The translations under genes and the position numbers were made by a program. From positions 558,001 through 622,000 of the forward strand of contig JAESUZ010001058.1 of assembly GCA_017311185.1 (NCBI GenBank): DNA of 64,000 nt. The letters run 5' to 3'. How positions within the stretch are numbered: the first letter of the stretch is position 1; every line of letters starts with the position of its first letter. Below, piece after piece: positions 1-12,990 of the stretch. This DNA is from Proteles cristata cristata (taxonomy: Eukaryota; Chordata; Mammalia; Carnivora; Hyaenidae). A model generated the notes under the pieces. That model was not told where the DNA came from. It did no database searches and saw only the letters and a program-made list of their open reading frames with translations.

Positions 1-27
1 AGCCCAGAAATAAACTCTCACATATAT

Positions 28-264
28 TTTTTTATTAAAAATCTTCTCAATGTTTGTTTACTTTTGAGAGAGAAAGAGAGAGGGAGACAGAGAGAGAGAG
101 AGAGACAGAGAGAGAATAGGGGAGGGGCAGAGAGAGAGGGAGACAGAATCCGAAGCAGGCTCTAGGCTCTGAGCTGTCAACACAGAGCCTGATGAGGGGC
201 TCAAACTCATAAAGCACAAGATCATGACCTGAGCTGAAGCAGAACACTTATACCCAGGTGCCCC
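28..264 (-). mobile_element. SINEC: SINEC-type SINE, antisense
   Basis: Read on the minus strand, the element starts with the tRNA-like head (the complement of cccaggtgcccct at its right end) and ends in a GA/CT tract and T-rich tail at its left end. The flanks taaactctcacatatat (11-27) and taaactctcacatttat (265-281) form a 17-bp target-site duplication with one mismatch. The interrupted host is L1, whose sequence resumes exactly after the second copy. Confidence 0.93.
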
Positions 265-1176
265 TAAACTCTCACATTTATGATCAAAAATTTCCAATAG
301 GGGTGCCACGACCATTTGATGGGAGAAAGGACAGACTTTCCAACACATGGTGGTGGGACAACTGAATATCCACATGCAAAAGAATATGTTTAGACCCTTT
401 TCTTAAAACTAATTCAAAATGGATCAAAGACATAATTGAAAGGGGCAAAACCTATAAAACTCTAAGAAGAAAACACAATTTTTGAAAAGCTTCATGACAC
501 TGGATTTAGTAATGGTTTCTTGGATACAGCATTAAGCACAGGTGGCGAAATAATAAATACATAAATTGACCAAATCAAAACTTAAAATGTACATCAAAGA
601 ACACTACGGAGAGTGAAAAGGCAACACACATAGTGGGAGAAAATATTTGCAGATCATATACTGATAAGGAATTAATATCCAGAATATATAAAAGAACTCC
701 TCCAACTCAATAACCAAAAAAGCAAACAATCCAATTGAAAAATGGTCCAAGGATACAAACAGACATTTCTCCAAAGATATATAAATAGTCAATAAATACA
801 TGAAATGATGGTCAAAATCACTACCGCTGAGGGAAACACAATTGAAACCACAGTAAGATACCACTTCACAATTATTAGGATGGCTATCATCAAAACAAGA
901 GAAAGTAAGTATTGGCAAGATTATGGAGAAATTGGGATCTATTCTTGGTGAGAATATAAAATGTTTGTGGAAAACAGGATGACAGTTCTTCAAAAAAATT
1001 AAACCAATAATGACCATATATATAATGCAGCAAGTCCACTTCAATGTATATACCCAGAGAACTGAAAGCAGGGACTCAGAGAGGTATCTGTACACAAATG
1101 TTCATAGCATCATTATTCACAACAGCTAAATGGTAGAAATAACTCAACTGTCTTGTGACAGATGAACAAATAAACA

Positions 1177-1178
<2 letters not shown>

Positions 1179-1232
<54 letters not shown>
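1179..1232. repeat. (GT)27 microsatellite inside L1
   Basis: Twenty-seven uninterrupted GT units are followed by ATGAGAGAGA. The tract sits where L1 normally reads a GTGGTATAT-type stretch just before AATACTATTTGGC, so it expanded within the L1 copy. The pure, long tract is likely to be length-polymorphic. Confidence 0.97.
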
Positions 1233-1235
<3 letters not shown>

Positions 1236-1811
1236 AGAGAGAATACTATTTGGCTTTAAAAACAAAGAAAATTCTGTTAAATGCTGTAATAGGGATGAAC
1301 TTTGAAAACATCATGCTAAGTGAAAACGCCAGACACAAAAGGATATATACTGGATGATTCCATTACAGGAGGTACCTCAAGTACCTAAATTCATAAAGCT
1401 AGAAGGCAGAACAGTGGTTACGAGAGGCTAGGGAAGAGACTGATGGGGACTTATTCTTTAATGGGAAAAGAATTCCCATTTGGGACGATGAAAAGTTCTG
1501 GAGATGGAAAGTGGCAATGACTGCACAACAATGTGAATGTACTTAATGCCACTAAATTGTACACTTGAAAATGGTTACAATGGTAAATTTTATGTTATGT
1601 ATAGTTTACCACATTAAAACTAATTTTTAAAAAATGGTGATGTATGTGTTTGAAAGGATTTCTGTATTATGTTAGGTAAAAAAAATAGGTTATAAAATTG
1701 TACAGAATGATCACTTTTCTGTTTAAAACAAACTTCTTAAAATATATATAAAATGAATGAAATAAAATAAAACTTCTTGACCACATGAACCCAACAAAGA
1801 CTTTGATTTTC

Positions 1812-1832
1812 TTTTTTTTTAAATTTATTTCT

Positions 1833-1866
<34 letters not shown>

Positions 1867-2038
1867 GCGTGAGCAGGGGAGGGTCAGAGAGAGAGGGAGA
1901 CACAGAATCTGAAACAGGCTCCAGGCTCTGAGCTAGCCGTCAGCACAAAGCCCGACGCGGGGCTCGAACTTATGAACTGTGAGTTCATGACCTGAGTCAA
2001 AGTCGGACGCTCAAACGACTGAGCCACCCAGGCGCCCC
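1812..2038 (-). mobile_element. SINEC: SINEC SINE, intermediate subfamily, antisense
   Basis: Full-length copy with a perfect 16-bp target-site duplication, aaagactttgattttc, at 1796-1811 and 2039-2054. In sense orientation it has GACGGCTAGCTCAG-type sequence after the tRNA region and CTCTGACCCTCCCC before the CT tract. These features place it between the older and younger subfamilies of this window. It contains an uninterrupted GA tract at about 1833-1857. Confidence 0.95.
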
Positions 2039-2054
2039 AAAGACTTTGATTTTC

Positions 2055-2627
2055 ATCTTGGGGCCAGAACCACAAACAACACATGTTCCCTACCCATGAG
2101 AGAGTCTGGAAAATTGAGTACTTAGCATTTTCCACTCAGTAGTAGAAGGCGGCAGGGGAAGGGCTAGTTGAGAATCAGTACTGACCACGCCACGTCCACA
2201 TCAGAAATGGAAGTCTGAAAACCTTCTCTGTTCCTTCTGCTTTTGTACCAGTAAGAAAATGAGACTAGCCAGGTCTGCTGGAGTACAAAGGATGTAGGCT
2301 CCTATGGCTTTTCTCAAGCTTTATTCTACTACTAAGTGAAATTCCAGAAAGCGTCACCTAACACAATATTGTTTGGACTGAAAGTTCCATTTGTTTGAGG
2401 CTTTCAGTTTGGGTAAAGTTAATCTGTCTGCCTACTTATCAGCTGTGCCCAGGTGAGCACTGTAGTTTAAGTATGCTACATCGAACATTAGCATAACGTG
2501 GTTCGCAGCAGTCCAGCACTGTCCTCTGAGGAGTAACACAAGGTTAACTGTATTTGTAACATAAGGAGTGTTACAAAACACCAACATAAAGTAGAAAAAA
2601 TTAAAAATGCAGCAATGATACAGTGGA
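2055..2627. other. Single-copy sequence, nothing recognised
   Basis: No repeat family, exon or RNA gene was recognised. The part from 2450 to 2560 carries several CpG dinucleotides and a GTTAAC, but nothing identifies it. Confidence 0.4.
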
Positions 2628-2915
2628 AAGAACAGTGGGCTGGGAGTCAGAAGAGCTGGGTCTAGGGTCAGGTTCTGCCACTTATCACCCAAATATGCTT
2701 TCCTTCAACAGGTATGCTTACCTTGTGTATCAAGCACTGGGCTAAGTAAGGCCGGGAGGGGGGTTGGGGGGAGGGAGAGGATGCCAAATAAACAAAATCG
2801 TCTCGGTCCTCTAAAAGATGATCTTTTATTTGGACGAGGCCTTAATCTTGCAGACCCTCAGCTTCCTCACCTACAGCTAGGACATCACCATTCTCAAACT
2901 GTTGTTAGGAAATAG
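2628..2915 (+). repeat. Possible MIR fragments
   Basis: The pattern 'gctgggagtcagaagagctggg ... ttctgccacttatc' (2638-2685) and 'ctcagcttcctcacctac' (2859-2876) follow the order of MIR core sequence in sense orientation. A G-rich insertion lies between them (2750-2780). The match is by eye only, so it is a weak call. Confidence 0.45.
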
Positions 2916-2927
2916 GGAGAATAGTTC

Positions 2928-3142
2928 AACCTCAGTGCCCTTGACATTTTGGGCCAGATAATGCCTTGTTATGAGGAGCTATCCTGCTCACTGTAGGATA
3001 TTTGGTGGCATCTCTGGCTTCTAACTCCCTAGATGCCAGTAGCTCCCTGTCAACTCCTCCCATTCCAGACAACCAAAACTGTCTGCAGACATCACCAAAT
3101 GTCCCCTCATACAAAATCACCTCCAGTTGAGAACCTGTGAAA
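2928..3142 (-). mobile_element. MER20-like hAT-Charlie element
   Basis: It contains the string order I associate with MER20 in antisense: cttgacattttgggccagat, then 'actgtaggatatttggtggc', 'ctagatgccagtagc', 'ccaaatgtcccctc', and 'gttgagaacc' at the end. At about 215 bp it is close to the length of the whole non-autonomous element. The family name is from memory. A related copy lies at about 25420-25590 in the opposite orientation. Confidence 0.7.
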
Positions 3143-3149
3143 TAGGGTG

Positions 3150-3785
<636 letters not shown>

Positions 3786-3880
3786 AAACCATGATGTTGG
3801 TTCAGTTTGTGATCTGAGAAATTCATTTAATTTCCCTCTGCCTCTGTTCCATATTTCTAAAAGGAAGGTAAAAACTGCAG
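3786..3880 (+). repeat. MIR-like fragment
   Basis: The run 'gtgatctgagaaattcattt ... ccctctgcctctgttcca ... taaaaggaaggtaaaa' follows the MIR core order (loss of the tRNA head, then the conserved pyrimidine-rich middle and the 'ataaaatgaggataa'-like end). It is diverged, as expected for a MIR. Confidence 0.5.
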
Positions 3881-3919
3881 TGCAGTGCCCGCTGTGGCAA
3901 GACTGTGGATGAGGGAAGG

Positions 3920-5773
3920 ATCCAGGAGGAGGGGCTTACCACTCTGACCCCAATCCAGCCAGCAGGGGCAGCCCTGCCCGAGGACTATCGTCGTGAGAGG
4001 TTGCCAGGTACAGGCGTGGGGTGGGGGTGGGATCATCAGCTCTTCTCATCTGTTCCAGAGGAGCTGGCACAGCCATTTTTATGTGAATAGTTCCCATTTT
4101 TCAAACTTGATACAATAGTTTTCTTAACCTAAACACCACTATCCTTCATTCATTAGTTTCTGGCTTCAGGTTTAGACCATCTACTGATAAAGGAATGGCA
4201 CCGAGTGATGGGCTGAAGAGAGAACTAACAATCAGTAATGTGATTTTCTCCCACGCTCTTGTTGATGATACTATATGTGCCTATTTGCTTTTGTGAAAAC
4301 TGCACTATATTCACCGATTAATGGTGAAAATAATTTAACTTCTCATATTTCTCTAAAGTAGATTAATGTTTATTAGGCAACAGAAATACGTGGCTTTAAT
4401 TCAATGTCAATGTACCATACGACTAGCAAACTTCTAGAGCTGTGTATTGTTTTATGTATCAGTGTTACTTATGAAAAGAAAAACAAAACTCTAAAAAGTC
4501 CACCACATGATGGGAAGACACTGTCCACTTTAGGTACACTACCAGAGACAGAGCCAATATAAGGAAAGGGGAAGAAAATGGCACACAAATCTAAATTTCT
4601 TATCTTTGATTAAGAACTGGTGTGTAATAACTAATAATTCTGGTTCAATTCCCAGACTCTGCAGAAGGCTCCAAGTTGCCGAGGTCAACTCAAACCTGTT
4701 TCACTGGTTTCTTCAATGCCATCTCAGGTTGATCTCTTAGCATCTTCAAAAATTAAAACAAGAACAAAATTTTAAGGAGCTCTGAAGGGCAACGAGAGCC
4801 AAACTTTTCTTTTACTGCAAATACGGACACTCCTCAACAGTACTGAAAATCCGTGATTTAATTCACAAATGGGAATTTGTACATAAAATAGAAACACTGA
4901 TCTCTCTCCTGCTCTCATTTTGCAGCCCAAAGATGCAGTGCCTTGTGGAATAGAGAGAGATCCATTTACAGTTGAGCGTTTTGGCATTGTTCACAAAACA
5001 GAAAGGCAGCCTTGCCCCATACTGTTGTTTTAACAATTAAAGAATTTTGCTTCACATGCAGGGTTCAACTATGACTGAGCTAGAAAATATGTGAAAGACA
5101 TACATGGAAACAAAGATTGTTAAAATTTAGCCATAAATGCCCTATAAGGCTAGAACTAAAAATAGTATGACAAAAATAAAAGAAAGGCCCATACAACACA
5201 AACTTTCTCCCTATAGTTACGGGGCTTTCCTTCTATGAGTCAAATTTGACGAATGGAAGGTAGACATGTGCAATGTGGTCAAGATAACCTAGTAACTAAC
5301 CACACCACACTTGGCAAAGCATTGTCTTCAGAACCAAAGCAATGCGAGAAAAGACAAAGTCCCAGCTAAACTGGACAAGCAGATTAAAAAGACCAAGCTG
5401 AAATCGATGAGCAAGAAGACAGAGATATACGGGGTATTTCTAGGCTAAGAAGGGCTCCGATTTGTTTCCTCAAGTTTACAAATGCAACAGTTCGAGTTTG
5501 ACTGTTTGGGTACAAAGACTACTCGTGCTGGACTCAAAATAAACATGGCTTTAATCCATGCAATTAGTTCCTTTTTCTGAAAAGGAACTGGACATTCTTA
5601 AGACTTTCACTATATAAAGTGACTGCTAAAATGCAATCAAATTGACAGCTCATGAAATCCCAATCATGAGATGATCTAGTGATAAAAAAACATGAAAGCA
5701 CTGAGGCACTGAATAGAGACTAAAGGCATATCCTTTCCTTGACTAGCTTTTCTCCCATCTCTGTCTCTGTCTC
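3920..5773. other. Single-copy sequence with possible conserved segment
   Basis: About 1.85 kb without a recognised interspersed repeat. 4150-4480 is AT-rich, has low simple-sequence content and several ATTAAT/TAAT motifs, and could be a conserved non-coding element. At 3990-4015 an apparent frame ending in a CAG/GTACAG donor-like site follows MIR sequence; no matching acceptor was found, so I do not call an exon. Confidence 0.35.
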
Positions 5774-5791
5774 TCTCGTGGAGCGATTTTC

Positions 5792-6028
5792 TTTCTTTCT
5801 TTTTTTTTTTTAATGTTTTTAATGTTTTATTTATTTTTGAGAGAAAGAGAGACACAGTGTGAGCAGGGGAGGGTCAGAAAGAGAGGGAGACACAGAATCT
5901 GAAACAGGCTCCAGGCTCTGAGCTAGCTGTCAGCACAGAGCCCAACACAGTACTCGAACCCACGAACCATGAGACCATGACCTGAGACGAAGTCGGACGC
6001 TTAGCCGACTGAGCCACCCAGGCGCCCC
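5792..6028 (-). mobile_element. SINEC: SINEC SINE, intermediate subfamily, antisense
   Basis: Full-length copy ending in gccacccaggcgcccc. The flanks tctcgtggagcgattttc (5774-5791) and tctcctggaacaattttc (6029-6046) are an 18-bp duplication with three mismatches, so this is an older insertion than those with perfect flanks. In sense orientation it has the GACAGCTAGCTCAG intermediate form. Confidence 0.93.
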
Positions 6029-6046
6029 TCTCCTGGAACAATTTTC

Positions 6047-7170
6047 ACACCAGTGACCAAACTATAAAGAAACAACTTCAAGTATACACAGCAAACCATC
6101 TGCTTTGCTCTGTGAGGGAAGCCTGGCTTCCTGGAGTAACGCTGGAGCGAACATGCAGCCAAGCTCTGCAGGTCCCGTCATGCTCGGAGCACCTTTGCTA
6201 AGTCATGCCTTGCTGCCTGGACATGGGACTAAGTGGAGTGGCACAGCTGCGTGTGGCTCCCTGGAAAATTTTAGCCTCATGCTTTGGGTAGGAGGTGACT
6301 CACATACTTGTAGCTTTATTTTAAACTCTTCCAAATCAACGGGCTTGGCAAAACTGACTAAATATCAACAAGAGAGGGCTAAGGATGAGGTGGTAAAGCT
6401 GGGAGAAAATGGGCAACAGGCTGGGCCTGGAACAGTGGATTCTAGACCGCTGTTAATGTCAGTCAAGTCAGAAGACTTTTGGGGTGAGGTATCCTTAAGG
6501 TGAGCATTGGTCACTTTGGGGAAACAAAGGAACGTTTTGAATCACAGGGACATGTGTTGTTGGTAAGCCAAATCTTAGAATTACACGGAGTTGAATTGTC
6601 ATAGGAGATGCTGGCACACTAAATATTAAGATCTGAAGAAGACAACGTATTAACCTGAATGGTAAATCCATTATACTGAATCCTGTGTCTGCCTTCTCCC
6701 AGGTGGGGGCCACCAGGTATCCTTTGCAATATTCTGACAGCCAAGTGCTGATTGTATCATTACCTTTTGACTGAAAATGTATTAATTACAAATTTTCTTT
6801 GGAGGAATTTTTTTCCTAGTAATCTTCAAAAGTTGACTGAAAACAGTTGCCACAGTAAAGGTTTTTTGGCTTGCTTTTGTTGCCACTATCACTAGATTCT
6901 TCTCCATATACTATCTTTCAATTAAATTTGTTTCTATGTCTAGTTCTAAAAAGCTATTGTGATGAGTATCATGGAGGACACAAAGTGCTATAATTCTCTG
7001 AAAGTTACGTGCAGGCTACTGCCTCACCATCCCTGCTCTGGAGGACAAGGATATGGAGAAGGAAGCAGAACACGTGATGAAAGCCAGATGCACTCTCCAA
7101 CCCCCTGCCACAGCAGCACTTGGGTGGGATCACAGAAACGGAGAGCCAGCAGTGACTCAGCTGACCTCTG
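6047..7170. other. Single-copy sequence
   Basis: No recognised repeat. The 132-codon open frame at 6105-6503 begins with TTG, has no acceptor or donor sites that would define an exon, and its predicted protein resembles nothing I know. Confidence 0.4.
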
Positions 7171-7174
7171 GTCG

Positions 7175-7258
7175 AACTTTTTCATTTGCAGATGAGGAGA
7201 CTGAGGCCCAGGAGGTCAAACACCATGGCTCCCAGTCACATGACCATCCGGCCATAGG
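7175..7258 (-). repeat. MIR fragment, antisense
   Basis: It contains 'gcagatgaggagactgaggc' and 'aggtcaaacaccatggctc', the antisense MIR signature (normally cagatgaggaaactgaggc followed by the aaggtcacacagc region). Confidence 0.6.
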
Positions 7259-7399
7259 CTTCCCTGACAGATCATACTGAGAAGGAATACAGTCCAACAT
7301 CTCGACATTTACTGTCAAAGACTCATGTTAATAAAAGGATGGTAGAAGACAAATGTGCAGACAATAAGAACTGAAGAATTAAATAAGAATTTAATTTCA

Positions 7400-7631
7400 G
7401 GGGCACCTGGGTGGCTTAGTCGGTTAAGCATCCGACTTTCGCTTGGGTCATGATCTCGCGGTTCGTGGGTTCAAGCCCCGCGTCGGGCTCTGTGCTGACT
7501 GCCAGCTCAGAGCCTGGAGCCTGTTTCAGTCTGTGACTCCCTCTCTCTCTGACCCTCCCCTGCTCACGTCTGTCTCTCTCCTAGAAATAAATAAATAAAT
7601 AAAAAATAAATAAAAAATTAAAAAAAAAAAG
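7400..7631 (+). mobile_element. SINEC: SINEC SINE, younger subfamily, sense
   Basis: Complete copy with a perfect 13-bp target-site duplication gaatttaatttca at 7387-7399 and 7632-7644. It carries the younger-subfamily marks: GGCTTAGTCGGTTAAGC, GACTTTCGCTT, GCTGACTGCCAGCTCAG, TTTCAGTCTGTGACTCC and CTCCTAGAAATAAATAAA. The Pol III A and B boxes are recognisable; the B box reads GGGTTCAAGCCCC. Confidence 0.96.
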
Positions 7632-7644
7632 GAATTTAATTTCA

Positions 7645-8689
<1,045 letters not shown>

Positions 8690-8852
8690 CCTATCACTGT
8701 TGAACAGGGTAGCCAGTAGTCATGTGTGGCTATCGAGAACATGAAATGTGACTAAGAAGCTGAATTCTAAATTGTATTTGACATTAATTTAACTTAAACA
8801 GCCACCTGTGACTAGGCGGGCTGTGGCATGGCTATCGACCCTGTAAAATGTT
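8690..8852. mobile_element. Probable hAT-type MER fragment
   Basis: The run 'gtagccagtagtcatgtggc ... gagaacatgaaatgtgacta ... ttaaacagccacctgtgact' matches the common mammalian 'gtagccactagccacatgtggc ... cttgaaatgtggct' DNA-transposon fossil. I do not trust my memory of its exact MER name. A second, shorter piece is at about 22850-22930. Confidence 0.6.
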
Positions 8853-9017
8853 ATGACTAAAGTAATTTCGGCAAATCTCTAGATAACTGTGGATGAACTA
8901 ACTTAGAAAGAAACAGAAGATCAAGATTGCAGGTTGGGGATGGTCTCAAAGGCCCAAAGGGTCAGGGATGGCCTCCAGGAAAATGGTACTTTTGCATCTC
9001 TTTGGCCCAACAAGTTT

Positions 9018-9070
9018 GGGGTTTTTTTTTCTTTTTTGTTTGTTTGTTTGTTTGTTGGTTTGTTTTTTTA
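9018..9070. repeat. T-rich tract with (TTTG)n
   Basis: A poly(T) run is followed by about six TTTG units. The flanks do not show a SINE body, so this is a simple-sequence tract rather than a SINE tail. Confidence 0.85.
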
Positions 9071-9171
9071 AATTCTGTGCTGTAATCCAATGGTGGTGAA
9101 GGGAATCTATTTTCAACCAATGGCCCAAGTAGAACAAATATAAATAAGGAAGGAAAATAAAACTCGACACT

Positions 9172-9490
9172 TACCTCATACCATACACAAAAATTAATTT
9201 GAGATGGATAATAGAACTACACATAAAAACCAAAAACTATCTTGCCAAACTTGGAGTAGAAAAAAAACTTCTTAGACAGAACCCAGAAACCACAAAATAT
9301 ATAAGAAAAAAATTATTAAATTGAATGCTGTCTAAATTTAAAATGTTTGCTAATTAAAAGATACCACTGAGCACGTGGATGGCTCAGCTGGTTGAGCGTC
9401 TGACTTCAGCTCAGATCATGATCTTGTGGTTTGTGGGTTCGACTCTCGCATTGGACTCTCAGGTGTCAGCACGGAGACTGTTTGGGATCT

Positions 9491-9538
<48 letters not shown>

Positions 9539-10490
9539 CCTTCCCACTCGCATGCTCTCTCCCTCTCTCAAAAACAAACATTAAAAAAATGTTTTAAAGA
9601 GAGACACCATTAATAAAATGAATACATATGTCACAGGCTAAAAGAAAACATTTATAGATGCATATATCTGACATGAAGGACTGGCATCCAAAATAAATAA
9701 GTTGTACAAATCTAATATTAAAAAAAAAAAAACACCTAAGCTTCAACAGATACGTCACAAGATAAACAAACAGCTAATAACACATGAAAAAGTGTTCAAC
9801 ATCAGTCATCAGGCAAATGCAAAATCACCAAGAAATACAACTACATATCTACCAGAATGACTAAAATTAAAAAGACCAACACACCAAACTTGGTAAGGAG
9901 GTGGACCAACCCAAACTTTCATGCATTGCTAGTGGAAATATAAAATGGTTCAACCACTGTGGCAAACGGTTGGTCAGTTTCCTTTAGTTAAACACACATT
10001 TAATTTACTGACTGAGCTAGCAATTCCACCTTAGGCACTTACTGAGAGAGATAAAACATGTGTACAGAAAGATTTGTATGCAAATGTTCATAGAAGTTTT
10101 ACTCACAATAGCTAAGACAGAGACAACCCAAGTCCATCAGGAGAAGAATAAACAAAGTACCATACATTTGTTCAATGGAATGCTCCTCACAAAACTACAG
10201 ATCCACTCAACATGGACTCATCTTCACATTACGTTGAGCAAAGGACACCAGGCTAAAAGAATACATACTGTAGGATTTCATTTAGATAAAGTTCTAGAAG
10301 AGCAAAACTCAATCTGTGGTCAAAGCAATCCGAATAGTGATTACCGAGGGAGGCACTGACTGAGAACAGCCACAGAAGAACTTTGTGTGGTGGTAGGAAG
10401 GTTCTGTATCTTGATGGGGTATACAGTTAAGATCGTTCCATTTCAGTGCATATAAATTACACATCACTAATAAATAATTTTAAAGGCTGT
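9172..10490 (+). mobile_element. Old LINE-1, ORF2 end and 3' UTR, interrupted
   Basis: ORF2-end DNA signatures are in order: 'cttacctcataccatacaca' (9171), 'aacttcttagacagaaccca', 'catgaaaaagtgttcaacat', 'gcaaatgttcatagaag', 'caatggaatgctcctca', and 'gtgcatataaattacaca' near the 3' end. It is decayed, with many stops, and split by the SINE at 9371-9600. It appears older than the L1 at 42960. Confidence 0.85.
9371..9600 (+). mobile_element. SINEC: SINEC SINE, diverged, sense, inside L1
   Basis: The head gcacgtggatggctcagctg is diverged. A long pure CT run (about 9495-9535) fills the 3' part. L1 sequence stops at 'aaaagataccactga' and restarts at 'gagacaccattaataaaatg', so the flanks are an imperfect duplication of the L1 'gataccattaa' site. 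Confidence 0.9.
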
Positions 10491-11586
10491 GTAAAAGCAC
10501 ATTTATATTTACTAACTGTTATATAAATGTACTCTGGCCCTTAAAATAATGGGTATTTAGAAGGAGAACAAAGTGAAGTTCAACTGGATAAAAAATAATG
10601 AAAAATAATGAGAGAGGGTCCCCTATGATGTCAAATAGAGCAATGTGACCCACTGAACTGCTTCTGAGTGTGTTACAACAGTATTTTATTTTAATGAAAG
10701 AGAATCAAAGGGATATGTGAATAAAGAATATCAATGTGTCACATGGTACAGTCAAGTCTTGTTTTGTGAAACTTATGTATAAGTATACTGAGTTATGATA
10801 GAAAGCTTATTTCTTACTGCGGATTTGTGGTCAAAACTATGTGAAAACCATACCCAAGTATACTGTTATTTTAAGTTTCTTCACAACTGTTGATTATAGA
10901 TTTAACCTTTAAGGAATATGCTGCCACCAGGTGGAGGTCATACGCCACAACTACATGACGTTAACCAGAGGTTATTAACCTTTTGTGTGCCGTGGATGAA
11001 ACACAATGCATGAGATTCAAAAGAAAACCAATCTGACTGAAGTACGATTATCCAAATTTAAAAATATGCAATCTAGTAATGTATGTTCTTGTCTATTAAG
11101 GCACTGGCTCTTTGCATAGTGGCAGATCTAATAACTACCAAAAATCCAAAGTAGTGGTAAGTATAAATGGTATCTTCAGATATGTGCCACAACTATAACA
11201 TAGTATGAAAAGAGCTATGATTCTACTGGTGACATATAGTGCAAATACTACCATGTTCTGAACACTTAATTTATAATGCAAAAAATTGGTTAGAATTTTG
11301 TTAAAATAAAGATGTAATTTTTGCTCCCATCCAAGTTCACCAACCCTCTTAATTCTATCCCAGACCTGTTGAGGCACCACAGATGGCAGAACAAGAGCCT
11401 CGCTGAAGCAACGGGATGTGCCTTACACATGTTACTGGGTTTCCTGCAAGCGTTTAATCCTGACTCCTCAAACCAAGCTCTCTGCTACCCCTTCTCCATT
11501 AGCAAAATTGGCTTTTAAAATAGTTTAAAAGGGGGGAATACTTAAACAATTTGAATTGATACTATGTGGCAGTAGCTTTCTATAAA
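10491..11586. other. AT-rich single-copy sequence
   Basis: No recognised element. There is a local duplication of AAAAATAATG at about 10589-10610. The 81-codon antisense frame at 11135-11380 shows no supporting features. Confidence 0.4.
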
Positions 11587-11587
11587 C

Positions 11588-11796
11588 TTTTTTTTACATT
11601 TTTAAATTTTACTTATTTTTGAGAGAGAGGGAGAGAATGAATACGTGTGCAGGAGGGGCAGGGAGAGAGGGAGACAGAAGATCCCAAGCAGGCTCTGTGC
11701 TGATACCTGAGAGCCAGATGTGGGGCTTGAACCCACATACCACATAACCTGAGCCAAAGGCAGATGGCTTAACCCACTGAGCCACCCAGGCGCCCC
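11588..11796 (-). mobile_element. SINEC: SINEC SINE, antisense
   Basis: A T-rich left end, GA tract and gccacccaggcgcccct right end show an antisense copy. The flanks share a degenerate 'tagctttcta / tagccttcta' duplication (about 11573-11582 and 11804-11813). It is shorter and more diverged in the middle than the younger copies. Confidence 0.9.
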
Positions 11797-12018
11797 TGTA
11801 ATAGTAGCCTTCTAAAGAATTAAATAAATATCAAGGTACAATTTGGTATTCTCTCATCATTTCATACCTTTGATCATAAATAATCTAGTGTAAATTTCAT
11901 TATAAACACACTGATTAGAATAGGTTTTGGGTTTTGTTTTGTCTTTTTTTTTTAATAAATCATGGAATCTTACTCTGGTGCTCAAACTTTCCTGGGGCTT
12001 CTGCCAGACTCCGCCACC

Positions 12019-12189
12019 ATGAACGTGTGCAGTCCCTCCCACCCCCAACATGCACAGCAGGGCTCTAGCCCCCTGCAGCCAGCAGTTCTGAGTTCTCCAG
12101 CAAGCTTACACTCCCACACCAAGCAGCCAAATGCTGCCTTTCTAAAGTTCCCTGCTCCCAAAGCTCTGCTGCTTTGCTCCCATGAGTGA
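12019..12189 (+). other. Short ATG frame with strong Kozak context (candidate only)
   Basis: A 56-codon frame starts at an ATG preceded by CCGCCACC, a near-perfect vertebrate Kozak context, and ends at TGA 12187-12189. The predicted peptide is rich in Ser, Pro, Ala and Gln, with no domain, signal peptide or membrane segment. It is not inside a repeat I recognise. Chance occurrence is the simplest explanation; conservation of the start and frame would be needed to take it seriously. Confidence 0.15.
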
Positions 12190-12454
12190 ACATAAGTTTT
12201 GAGGAAAAAAAGCCTCTTACTGCTGCCAGAAGCACAGCCTTCACTTCTCCTGAATTAGGAGGAGGGTATTTCATCTCTCAGCAGATACTCCAGCTCTCTT
12301 CACAAAGGAGGAATATAATAACCATCACTTCTTTCTTATATCAGAGCTGCTCACTTTACACAGGCCAAGTTACCTCTTTAATAGACCAAAGGTTACTAGA
12401 AAAAGCTTCGTATCCCATGCCCTGGGTTGTGAGTCAACAGGCCAGGGTCTGATC

Positions 12455-12990
12455 CAGCTTCTTGACCCCTCCGCCCAGAGGTTTCGGCCAAAAGCCTGGG
12501 AGTCAACCCTAACTCCTCCCTTTCCCTAACCCTCTACAATCAGTCACCAAGTCTTGTTGGTTTTACTTCTTAAAGGGCTAAACACAGCCCCGTCTCTTGT
12601 TCTGCATATCATCTCCCTCTCGGTGTCTCAGGAACTCTCAACACCCTGACCAGAGCAATCTCTAACATATGTGTTGTTTCTGCCCTCTGATTCCAATGCA
12701 CATTGATGCTCCTGGGTTTAGTCAACTTTTACACATCCTCAAACCCCAGGAGGAACACGGACATCTCAGTGCAGCTTTTCTGAACGGTTTGTCACTTCAT
12801 CCCTTGGGTCAGGCGTATGCTTCACATCCTTATTTATTTCCGCACTAAATGGCTGGTCTATGTAGGGGCCACCCCTGCTAGGTGTTAGCTCCTTGGTGCA
12901 GACAGAAAAGGTCCCGATCTCATTCAAACCTACACCAACTGCAGCAATTAGCACCAGATCAGCTCACAACAAGTGCTTAATAGTATGTGT
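12455..12990 (+). mobile_element. L2 LINE fragments, sense
   Basis: 'gcctgggagtcaaccctaac' followed by 'tcagtcaccaagtcttgttg' matches the L2 order 'cttggagtcatccttgac ... caatccatcagcaaatcctgttgg'. The part from about 12880 to 12985 resembles the L2 3' end ('acaagtgcttaatag'). Between them the match fades. Confidence 0.6.

Larger units (their letters stand above)
1..1636 (+). mobile_element. Old LINE-1, ORF2 end and 3' UTR, interrupted
   Basis: The sequence follows the well-known L1 ORF2 C-terminal DNA pattern: agcccagaaataaactctca at 1, then 'tatccacatgcaaaagaat', 'ggagaaaatatttgcagatc', 'atttctccaaagatat', and a 3' UTR with 'gtacacttgaaaatggtta'. It runs off the left edge of the window. 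Many frame breaks show it is dead. A SINE (28-264) and a GT microsatellite (1179-1232) interrupt it. It looks like an L1MA/L1MB-age element, but the subfamily is a guess. Sequence from 1637 to about 1780 may be further LINE-like debris. Confidence 0.85.

Noticed and set aside
604..1095. 163-codon minus-strand frame
   Set aside because: Antisense to an old L1; an accidental frame in AT-rich L1 sequence.
3905..4020. Frame ending in a donor-like CAG/GTACAG site
   Set aside because: It follows directly on MIR-like sequence and lacks an acceptor; the predicted residues match no known family.
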